Positions 1-6,121 of a stretch of 9,138 bases of DNA are shown piece by piece. Source of the stretch: a bacterium (GTDB lineage Bacteria > DRYD01 > JALUEN01); the NCBI GenBank assembly GCA_027052755.1, contig JALUEN010000199.1:1-9138 (forward strand), read 5' to 3'. The notes under the pieces were generated by a model, which saw nothing but the letters and a program-made list of their open reading frames with translations, did no database searches and was not told the DNA's origin. The position numbers were made by a program, and so were the translations under genes. How positions within the stretch are numbered: position 1 is the first letter of the stretch; the number at the start of each line of letters is the position of its first letter.

Positions 1-21
1 AAGTAAAGCCTAAAGGGTAAA

Positions 22-28
22 AGGTGAT
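22..28 (+). promoter_or_regulatory. Ribosome binding site deciding the start of the first gene
   Basis: AGGTGAT is complementary to the 3' end of 16S rRNA and leaves four bases before the ATG at 33. It overlaps the alternative in-frame GTG at 24, which makes that earlier start unlikely. A weaker AAAGGG at 12-17 could serve the GTG. Confidence 0.55.
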
Positions 29-32
29 TGCC

Positions 33-656
33 ATGTTCAGGCTTGACGAAGTAGAGGACTTTAATTGGATAGGTTTGATCCTTATCTTGATCATCTTCAT
101 CTGTCCACTTATATCCGCCTTCATGAGCTATGGTGCCAGATACCTATCAACTCACGAGGGACTCATAGTAGCTAAGAAAGCGTTCTTCCCTAACGGTGTT
201 CCAGTCTACCTGCTGTCTCACATATTTGATCAGAAGAAGAAACAGGAGGTAGCTAATAAACCATCTATGTACTACGAGTACTATGACTCAGAGGGTAAGA
301 TCAAGTATAAAGCTGAGCCCGTAAACTCCACGAGTAAGAAGCCCTGGTATAAGGTCGTTGTAGCTGAGAAGAACGGTAGGGAATATGAGCTATCAGTTAC
401 GGAGAATGAGTTCTTAAGATATAAACTGGGACAGTACATGAAGAAAAGGATGTTCTCCCAGAGCTGGCATCCCTATAATAGATACTACAGCTACAGGGAT
501 TACTACTGGGGCTCTAGATACTACTACTATAGGAGATATGGATATGGCGATTACTACTATGGTGGAGGATATTACGGTAGTAGCCACCGCTCGCGATACT
601 CAAGGACCTCTAGTTTCCGCAGAAGCTCTTACGGAAGCGGATTTAGAGCTAAGTAA
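33..656 (+). CDS. Unrecognised single-pass membrane protein with a Tyr/Arg/Gly-rich C-terminal tail
   Basis: I do not recognise this family. The 207-residue product has a short acidic N-terminus, one strongly hydrophobic segment at about residues 12-31, then a charged soluble part (about 40-145) and a low-complexity tail. Residues 148-207 contain 19 Tyr, 11 Arg and 9 Gly, with runs such as RYYYYRRYGYG and DYYYGGGYYG, ending in a Ser/Arg-rich stretch. The central part has no catalytic motif I can name. I chose the ATG at 33 because AGGTGAT (22-28) matches the anti-Shine-Dalgarno and sits four bases upstream; an in-frame GTG at 24 would add three residues. The gene lies about 20 bases before the membrane-fused spermidine synthase gene and is probably co-transcribed with it, which hints at a shared membrane-associated role. 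The basic aromatic tail could bind nucleic acid, polyanions or cell-wall polymer, or drive self-association. That is inference only. Confidence 0.8.
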   Translation: MFRLDEVEDFNWIGLILILIIFICPLISAFMSYGARYLSTHEGLIVAKKAFFPNGVPVYLLSHIFDQKKKQEVANKPSMYYEYYDSEGKIKYKAEPVNSTSKKPWYKVVVAEKNGREYELSVTENEFLRYKLGQYMKKRMFSQSWHPYNRYYSYRDYYWGSRYYYYRRYGYGDYYYGGGYYGSSHRSRYSRTSSFRRSSYGSGFRAK

Positions 657-666
657 CAGGATCATC

Positions 667-670
667 GGAG
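667..670 (+). promoter_or_regulatory. Ribosome binding site choosing between two adjacent ATG codons
   Basis: GGAG stands three bases before the ATG at 674 and six bases before the ATG at 677. The usual spacing of five to nine bases favours 677. The difference is one Met residue. Confidence 0.4.
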
Positions 671-676
671 AAGATG

Positions 677-2239
677 ATGAGCTCTGCTAACATAACTAGC
701 CTCAGATCTAAACTGATAAAATTAGTCATATTCCTCGTAGCCTTTGCAGGTTTAGGATACGAGCTTCTATTAGGAGCGTTAGGCTCTTATCTGTTCGGCG
801 ATTACCTACTGATATACTCACTGACAATTGGAACCTTCCTTTTTGCCTTAGGCTTAGGCTCACTTCTATCTAAAAACTCAAAAGACGAGCGAACCTGGTT
901 CGTCCTATCAGAGGTAGCCCTGGTCATACTAGGCTCAATGCTAACCCCATTTCTATACAGCGCTTACGGAACCTTAGGTGATCTCGCACTCCCCTTGTTC
1001 CTCCTCTACTCCTTACTAATGGGATCCTTAGTTGGACTTGAGCTACCTCTACTTCTCAGGATATTGAAGAGGCATGAGGAGTTAGCTGAAACTCTAGCCA
1101 AGGGATTGTTCTGGGATTACGTAGGTGGATTGATAATCTCCGTGGCCTTCCCTACGATAATGATCCCCATCATGGGATTCATTGGAACAGGTATAACCCT
1201 AGCCCTCATCAACCTGATATCACTGCTGATCTTCTTCAACCTCTTCAAGCTCACTAAACCTACTTCTCCCATTAACCTCATACTAATAATTATCACTAGT
1301 TTGGCTTTAGTGATAACATCCAGAGGATACGGAAAACTTCTTGATAAACAATTTGAGCAGGAGATCTACGATGGAGTTATACTTACTATCAAGCAATCAC
1401 CCTATCAGAGGATAGCGGTAGTCTATATACCAGGAGTAGGGACAACGTTGTGGATTGATGGAAACCTTCAGCTAGCTCAGATAGATGAGTATAGGTATCA
1501 CGAGTCCCTAGTCCACCCAGCGATATGGTTGTATCCCAAACTACCTAAGAGAGTTCTCGTACTGGGTGGGGGCGATGGTATGGCTCTGAGGGAGCTGGAG
1601 AGATACCCATTTATAGAGAGTATAATCCTGGTTGATATAGATAAAGAGATGGTAGAGCTAGCGAAGAGAAATATAACTCTGAGGAAACTGAATCAAGACT
1701 CTTTCAGTGATCCCAGGGTTAAGGTAGTGATATCAGATGCCGTAGATTACCTAGAGAGAGCTTCTGAGGGGGGAGAAAAATTTGATATCGTTATCGTTGA
1801 TTTTCCAGATCCTCATAACCTAACTCTAGCTAAACTCTACACAGTAGAGACCTTTAGCTTAATAAGGGAGGTTATGGATGAAAACTCCATAGGAGCGATA
1901 CAGAGCACCTCTCCACTTGACACCAGGTATGCCTTCTGGTGTATTAATCAAACCCTAGAGGAGGCAGGCTTCTACGTAATTCCTTACAGAGCTATCGTCC
2001 CCACCTTCGGAGTATGGGGATTTAACCTATTCTCTAAAACGAAAATAGATCTCCAAAAGATCCTAGAGCGCTCCAAGGAGAAAACAGAGCTTTTAAGAGG
2101 AGAACTCAAGTACTTAACCCCATCTCTGTTTCTGGCTAACGTGATCTTTCCCATAGATGAAGGGAAGGTAGAGGTAAAGGTGAACACAGAATTAAATCCG
2201 GTGATATACAGGTACTATGGTAAGTTCAGAACCCCCTAA
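677..2239 (+). CDS. speE: Polyamine aminopropyltransferase (spermidine synthase) with N-terminal multi-pass membrane domain
   Basis: Predicted to transfer an aminopropyl group from decarboxylated S-adenosylmethionine to a diamine such as putrescine, at the membrane. Positions here count from the ATG at 674 (521 aa); the ATG at 677 is preferred because GGAG (667-670) is six bases before it. Residues 13-216 form about seven hydrophobic segments. The soluble spermidine synthase domain follows. DEYRYHE (271-277) carries the Tyr-His-Glu of the active-site lid, GGGDG (298-302) is the nucleotide loop, VDID (320-323) binds the substrate ribose, SDAVDYL (354-360) follows, and VDFPDP (375-380) holds the catalytic Asp. 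FGVWGFNL (445-452) resembles the C-terminal motif I associate with the membrane-fused form (COG4262 type). Length is about twice that of soluble SpeE (about 290 aa). No speD is nearby. Long or branched polyamines are typical of thermophiles, but the actual acceptor cannot be read from sequence. Confidence 0.9.
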   Translation: MSSANITSLRSKLIKLVIFLVAFAGLGYELLLGALGSYLFGDYLLIYSLTIGTFLFALGLGSLLSKNSKDERTWFVLSEVALVILGSMLTPFLYSAYGTLGDLALPLFLLYSLLMGSLVGLELPLLLRILKRHEELAETLAKGLFWDYVGGLIISVAFPTIMIPIMGFIGTGITLALINLISLLIFFNLFKLTKPTSPINLILIIITSLALVITSRGYGKLLDKQFEQEIYDGVILTIKQSPYQRIAVVYIPGVGTTLWIDGNLQLAQIDEYRYHESLVHPAIWLYPKLPKRVLVLGGGDGMALRELERYPFIESIILVDIDKEMVELAKRNITLRKLNQDSFSDPRVKVVISDAVDYLERASEGGEKFDIVIVDFPDPHNLTLAKLYTVETFSLIREVMDENSIGAIQSTSPLDTRYAFWCINQTLEEAGFYVIPYRAIVPTFGVWGFNLFSKTKIDLQKILERSKEKTELLRGELKYLTPSLFLANVIFPIDEGKVEVKVNTELNPVIYRYYGKFRTP

Positions 2240-2267
2240 AAGCTTAGGTAAATAGGAGGGGTAAACC

Positions 2268-3785
2268 ATGGAAGTCTTCCCCAAGAGAAGCTCTGGAATC
2301 ATCATGCACATAACCTCACTACCCTCCCCCTATGGGATAGGAGATCTCGGTCCAGGAGCTTATGACTTCGCTGAGTTCCTAGCTGAGGCTGGGCAATCTT
2401 ACTGGCAGGTCCTCCCCTTGAACCCCACTGATACAGCACACGGTAACTCACCTTATATGAGCTTCTCCGCTTTCGCAATGAACCCACTTATGATAAGCCC
2501 ACAAGTTATCTACCAGTGGGGTCTGATCTCAGCGGACATTCTTGACAGCAGGAGATTCATCTCAGATCCAGATGGAGATAAGGTAAATTATCCTCAAGTA
2601 ACCGAGTACAAGGAGAGGCTTCTGAAGAGCGCCTTTGAGAGGTTCAAAAACCTTAAGCCAGGTACCTTCAGAGCTAAATACGAGGAGTTCATTAATGAGG
2701 AAAAATGGTGGTTAGAGGACTACGCCATCTTCATGACCCTTCTGAAGAGGTACAGGAGGCCCTGGAACCAGTGGGATGAGGAAGTGAGGAGAAGGCTGCC
2801 AGAAGCTATTGAGAGGATAAAAAGAGAACTAGGGGATGAGATAGAGTATGAGAAGTTTTCTCAGTTCTTAGTTAGATATCAGTGGGATAACCTGAGAGAG
2901 TACCTGAAGATTAAGGGGATTCAGCTAATCGGCGATATACCAATATACGTCTCGTATAACAGCTCTGACGTATGGGCTAACCAGGATCTATTTCTCCTGG
3001 ATGAGAATGGGAACCCTACTGTTGTAGCTGGAGTACCACCAGATGCTTTCAGCGCTACAGGACAGCTCTGGGGCAACCCTATATACAACTGGGAGAAAAT
3101 GAAAGAGAACGGCTTTAGGTGGTGGAAACTAAGGTTCAAGCAGACCTTTAAGCTGTTTGATGTAGTGCGGGTTGATCACTTCAGGGGATTCGTTCAGTAC
3201 TGGGAAGTACCTGCTGGTTCCCAGACAGCGATAAACGGGAGATGGGTTGATGGCCCAGGACGGGCTCTCTTTGATGCGGTGAGAAACGAGTTGGGATCTC
3301 TCAGGATAATAGTAGAGGACCTAGGGATCATCACCCCTGATGTGGTAGCGCTCAGGGAAGAGCTAGGCTTTCCTGGGATGAAGGTCCTAGTCTTTGCCTT
3401 TGATGATAAGAAACCAGATAACCCCTATAAACCCCATAACTATCCAGTTAACTGCGTAGTCTATACAGGCACCCATGATAACTCACCTGTCAGGGGATGG
3501 TATGATAGCCTCAGCGATGAGATAAAACTAGAGGTGAAAAAGTACCTGGGTAAAGAACCAGCTGAGATTCACTGGGATATGATAAGGTTAGCGATGAGCT
3601 CAGTGGCAGTTCTATCCATGTACCAGATGCAGGATGTCCTAGGTTTAGGCGAGGAGTCTAGAATGAACTTTCCAAGTAAACAGGAGGGTAACTGGAGCTG
3701 GAGGATGAGACCGAATGCCATTACCGATGAGGTGAAGTACCGCCTAGCTGAGATGACCTGGGTATATGGGAGATGGCCCAAGTGA
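2268..3785 (+). CDS. malQ: 4-alpha-glucanotransferase (amylomaltase), GH77
   Basis: Transfers alpha-1,4-glucan segments between maltodextrins, releasing glucose, in cytoplasmic maltodextrin/glycogen metabolism. The 505-residue length fits the short bacterial type (about 500 aa, as in Thermus), without the N-terminal extension of the E. coli form. The N-terminal SGIIMHITSLPSPYGIGDLG (9-28) is the classic family start. GNSPYMSFSAFAMNP (59-73) and IGDIPIYVSYNSSDVWA (221-237) are further conserved blocks. The catalytic triad is visible: nucleophile Asp303 in VRVDHFRG, acid/base Glu350 in VEDLG, and Asp404 in GTHDN. AGGAGG at 2254-2259 lies eight bases before the ATG. The gene begins 28 bases after the aminopropyltransferase stop and its last bases overlap comM. 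No other glycogen or maltose gene is in the window, so its glucan-metabolism partners must be elsewhere. Confidence 0.97.
   Translation: MEVFPKRSSGIIMHITSLPSPYGIGDLGPGAYDFAEFLAEAGQSYWQVLPLNPTDTAHGNSPYMSFSAFAMNPLMISPQVIYQWGLISADILDSRRFISDPDGDKVNYPQVTEYKERLLKSAFERFKNLKPGTFRAKYEEFINEEKWWLEDYAIFMTLLKRYRRPWNQWDEEVRRRLPEAIERIKRELGDEIEYEKFSQFLVRYQWDNLREYLKIKGIQLIGDIPIYVSYNSSDVWANQDLFLLDENGNPTVVAGVPPDAFSATGQLWGNPIYNWEKMKENGFRWWKLRFKQTFKLFDVVRVDHFRGFVQYWEVPAGSQTAINGRWVDGPGRALFDAVRNELGSLRIIVEDLGIITPDVVALREELGFPGMKVLVFAFDDKKPDNPYKPHNYPVNCVVYTGTHDNSPVRGWYDSLSDEIKLEVKKYLGKEPAEIHWDMIRLAMSSVAVLSMYQMQDVLGLGEESRMNFPSKQEGNWSWRMRPNAITDEVKYRLAEMTWVYGRWPK
3768..3772 (+). promoter_or_regulatory. Ribosome binding site inside the malQ end, for comM
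   Basis: GGGAG lies within the malQ coding sequence, directly against the ATG at 3773 but nine bases before the GTG at 3782. Spacing supports the GTG, which overlaps the malQ stop as GTGA. Confidence 0.4.
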
Positions 3786-5296
3786 GCGATCTAATCTACT
3801 CAAAGGCCCTAGGGGCCGTACTTCACGGTTTAAAAGCTCATGCTATCAGCGTTGAGTGTTCATTCTTAAAAGGGCTTCCAGGTTTCCAGGTAGTAGGCTT
3901 AGCTAAAGGGGCTGTTTACGAAGCTAAGGAACGGGTTAAAGCAGCTCTGCTCAGCATAGGGATCCAGCTACCACCTAAGAGGATAATCGTTAACCTATCT
4001 CCTGTTGACCTACACAAGGAAGGTGGTACCTTAGACCTCCCCATAGCCATATCTATACTGAGGGCTATGGGGTTTGCTAACGGAAGAGAAGATCTGCTTG
4101 CCCTCGGAGAACTGGGGTTAGACGGTAAGGTTAAGTCCTCCAGAGGTATATTTAGCGCAGTGATCTCGCTGTACAGAGATGGCTACAGGAACTTTCTGGT
4201 TCCACCAGAAGAGGCTCAACTGTTATCCTTTCTAGACGCTAATATCTGGAGTATCTCTCACCTATCTGATGTAGTGAGAGTTTTAAACGGTGAAGTCCCA
4301 CCTGTTGAGAGGAGAAATCCCCTAGAGGAACTGACAGGTGGAGATGAGATCTCAGGGAGCCTCCTCTGGCAAGTTAAAGGGAATAAATATCAGAAGTGGG
4401 CGCTGACCGTTGCTGCAGCAGGACATCATAATGTCCTAATGATAGGACCACCTGGGACTGGAAAGAGCATGATGGCTAAAGCCATGTCAGATCTCCTACC
4501 TCCCCTAGGGTTTGAGGAGTACCTAGAGGTGGAGAGTATCTACAGCTTAACAGGGGAGAGATACGCATCCCTTAAGAGACCTGTAAGATCTCCACATCAC
4601 ACATCTTCATATGCCTCAATAATAGGAGGTGGGAAGAACGCTACCCCTGGGGAGATAAGTTTAGCCCACCGCGGGGTCCTGATCCTAGACGAATTTCCTG
4701 AGTTCAGGAGGGACGTGATAGAGGCTCTGAGATCTCCTCTAGAGGATGGAGAGGTTACCATCTCTAGGGCTGAGGTCAAGGTTACCTTCCCCGCTAAGTT
4801 TATCTTAGTAGCTACCATGAACCCGTGCCCCTGCGGGTATCTAGGAACACCTAGGTGTAGGTGCACCCCTAATGAGGTGAAGAGGTACTGGAGGAAGATC
4901 TCTGGGCCGATCTTGGATAGATTTGATATAGTGGTAGAGGTACCTAGGATCCCCTGGGAGGAGCTATTAAGCACCTCTAATGCTTCCCAGATAGAACATT
5001 ATAGATCCCTTAAGGACAAGGTAAGGTTAGCTTGGAAAAGGCAGAAACTCCAGGGGAAACCCAACTCAGACCTATCACCTTCAGATATTGATAACCTGAG
5101 AGCTAGAGGGAGAATTCCCCAGAAGAGTATAGAGGTCTTAGAGGAGAGCTATCTCAAAGGTGCCTCCATAAGGAGATTGCACCGAACCCTGAGAGTAGCT
5201 AAGACCATAGCTGATTTATACAGCGACGATGTCGTAAGGGAAGAGTACATCCTAGAAGCGCTAGCACTCTACACGGATTACAGGGAGCTGATATGA
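3782..5296 (+). CDS. comM: ComM/YifB-type Mg-chelatase-like AAA+ ATPase
   Basis: Homologues of ComM are hexameric helicases that promote branch migration during natural transformation. Positions count from the upstream ATG at 3773 (507 aa). An N-terminal ChlI-like domain covers about 1-180 (GLPGFQVVGLAKGAVYEAKERV, then NLSPVDLHKEGG at 74-85). The AAA+ core follows: Walker A GPPGTGKS (225-232), Walker B VLILDEF (302-308), sensor Asn350 and arginine-finger candidate LDRFD (Arg383). Cys352, Cys354, Cys362 and Cys364 make a possible metal knot, starting with the family CPCG. The C-terminal Mg-chelatase domain contains RRLHRTLRVAKTIADL (467-482). I prefer the GTG at 3782: GGGAG (3768-3772) is nine bases upstream, the GTGA overlaps the malQ stop by four bases, and M-S-D-L-I-Y-S-K-A aligns better with the family N-terminus. 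The ATG at 3773 abuts that ribosome site. Translational coupling to malQ is likely. Confidence 0.95.
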   Translation: MSDLIYSKALGAVLHGLKAHAISVECSFLKGLPGFQVVGLAKGAVYEAKERVKAALLSIGIQLPPKRIIVNLSPVDLHKEGGTLDLPIAISILRAMGFANGREDLLALGELGLDGKVKSSRGIFSAVISLYRDGYRNFLVPPEEAQLLSFLDANIWSISHLSDVVRVLNGEVPPVERRNPLEELTGGDEISGSLLWQVKGNKYQKWALTVAAAGHHNVLMIGPPGTGKSMMAKAMSDLLPPLGFEEYLEVESIYSLTGERYASLKRPVRSPHHTSSYASIIGGGKNATPGEISLAHRGVLILDEFPEFRRDVIEALRSPLEDGEVTISRAEVKVTFPAKFILVATMNPCPCGYLGTPRCRCTPNEVKRYWRKISGPILDRFDIVVEVPRIPWEELLSTSNASQIEHYRSLKDKVRLAWKRQKLQGKPNSDLSPSDIDNLRARGRIPQKSIEVLEESYLKGASIRRLHRTLRVAKTIADLYSDDVVREEYILEALALYTDYRELI

Positions 5297-5797
5297 ATGC
5301 AACTAGAGACTTTAACTAAAGAGCTTCTAGACCTGCTAAAGAGGGAAGAGATAAAGTTAGCTACCTGCGAGTCCATGACAGGAGGGTATTTAGGAGCTAC
5401 GATAACCTCTATACCAGGAGCTTCTGAGGTATTCCTAGGGGGATTTATAGCTTACTCATACCTCATGAAGGAACTTCTAGGGATACCTGAGGAGATCATC
5501 AGAGAACACGGAGCCGTTAGCTCTCAGGTAGCTCTAGAGATGGGTAGAGTTACCGCTGAATTCTTTCCAGAAGATCCATTACTAGTGATAAGCGTTACAG
5601 GTAATGCTGGTCCTACAGCTCTAGAGAACAAACCCGTAGGGCTCTTCTATATCTCCTTTACCCTTAAACAAGGAATCGGTATCTACGCTAAGTTTAAGGA
5701 AGTAAAGGCTATGAAAAAAACTAGGAGAGAGATAGTAGAGGATGCTACTCAGGTAGCGCTTAGGGGCGCTATTGAGTTTATTCAAGGAATAATATAA
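5297..5797 (+). CDS. pncC: Stand-alone CinA C-terminal domain, nicotinamide-nucleotide amidohydrolase (PncC)
   Basis: PncC hydrolyses nicotinamide mononucleotide to nicotinate mononucleotide plus ammonia, returning NMN (for example from NAD-dependent DNA ligase) to NAD synthesis. The 166 residues are the full length of the single-domain form; the N-terminal molybdopterin-binding-like domain of full CinA is absent. The family motif CESMTGG (24-30) contains the presumed active-site Ser26. GGFIAYS (48-54) with Lys58, TGNAGP (101-106) and KPVG (112-115) follow, and Arg143/Arg144 in TRREIV occupy the conserved C-terminal basic position. The segment between TGNAGP and KPVG lacks the glycine run (GPGG type) of many homologues. 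The ATG directly follows the comM TGA with no spacer; GGGAG at 5283-5287 within comM is nine bases upstream, so the two are probably translationally coupled. In bacteria with competence genes, cinA often sits near recombination genes, which fits the comM neighbour. Confidence 0.93.
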   Translation: MQLETLTKELLDLLKREEIKLATCESMTGGYLGATITSIPGASEVFLGGFIAYSYLMKELLGIPEEIIREHGAVSSQVALEMGRVTAEFFPEDPLLVISVTGNAGPTALENKPVGLFYISFTLKQGIGIYAKFKEVKAMKKTRREIVEDATQVALRGAIEFIQGII

Positions 5798-5820
5798 TAA
5801 GAGGGTAGCACCTTAGAGGG

Positions 5821-5846
5821 AAAGAATTCTAACTGGGAATCTTTTT
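5821..5846 (+). terminator. Weak A/T-rich hairpin with T-run between pncC and hypC
   Basis: AAAGAATTC (5821-5829) pairs with GAATCTTT (5837-5844) over eight base pairs with one bulged A and a seven-base loop, and the 3' arm runs into TTTTT (5842-5846). It could be a weak intrinsic terminator or an operator in the only sizeable gap of the first 7 kb. The stem is A/T-rich, which would be marginal at high temperature, so confidence is low. Confidence 0.22.
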
Positions 5847-5877
5847 AAGGGAAGTCAATAACAGAGGAGGGGCGCTT

Positions 5878-6099
5878 ATGTGCCTGGGAGTTCCTGGAAA
5901 AGTGGAGGAGATCTTTCACCGAGATGGGGTAAAGATGGCTATTGTGGACTTTGGAGGAGTTAAGAGAGAGGTATGCGTTGAGACCATAGATGATCTGAAA
6001 GAGGGTGATTACGTAATAGTACACGTGGGTTTCGCTATCAGTAAACTAAACGAGGAGGAGGCGGAGAGAACCGCTCAGCTACTTAACATAGTTCTGTAG
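5878..6099 (+). CDS. hypC: HypC/HupF-type [NiFe]-hydrogenase maturation chaperone
   Basis: HypC works with HypD to build the Fe(CN)2CO group and delivers it to the hydrogenase large-subunit precursor in the cytoplasm. The 73-residue product is a complete family member. It begins with the signature MCLGVPGKV, in which Cys2, exposed after Met removal, is the essential ligand and partner contact. It then has VDFGGVKREVCVETIDDLKEGDYVIVHVGFAISKL, holding the conserved His in VHVGFA (His49), typical of the small beta-barrel OB-like fold. The C-terminal helix is Glu-rich. A strong GAGGAGGGG (5865-5873) precedes the ATG. No hypA, B, D, E or F and no hydrogenase subunit lies in the window, although hypC normally sits beside hypD. 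The 80-base upstream gap suggests its own promoter, but I cannot identify convincing promoter boxes there. Confidence 0.96.
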   Translation: MCLGVPGKVEEIFHRDGVKMAIVDFGGVKREVCVETIDDLKEGDYVIVHVGFAISKLNEEEAERTAQLLNIVL

Positions 6100-6110
6100 T
6101 CCTGTGAGGT

Positions 6111-6118
6111 GAGGAAGG
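6111..6118 (+). promoter_or_regulatory. Ribosome binding site supporting a TTG start
   Basis: GAGGAAGG offers GAGG seven bases, and AAGG three bases, before the TTG at 6122. No ATG or GTG in the frame lies nearby upstream of the Rossmann glycine motif, so TTG is the start. Confidence 0.6.
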
Positions 6119-6121
6119 AAA

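Noticed and set aside
1..23. Possible last codon and TAA of an upstream gene (stop at 4-6)
   Set aside because: Only one codon is visible; with stops in more than one frame the reading frame cannot be established.
4597..4974. 125-codon open frame on the - strand inside comM
   Set aside because: It lies entirely opposite the conserved AAA+ core of comM, has no recognisable protein features and no ribosome site; it is a shadow of the real gene.
5714..5720. Run of seven A in pncC as a slippage or frameshift site
   Set aside because: The frame continues through conserved C-terminal residues after the run, and seven A is common in Lys-rich coding sequence.
5798..5877. Promoter for hypC in the 80-base gap
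   Set aside because: TCTAAC (5828-5833) and TTTAAG are weak -10 candidates, but neither has a convincing -35 at 16-18 bases; the gap may contain a promoter but I cannot place it.
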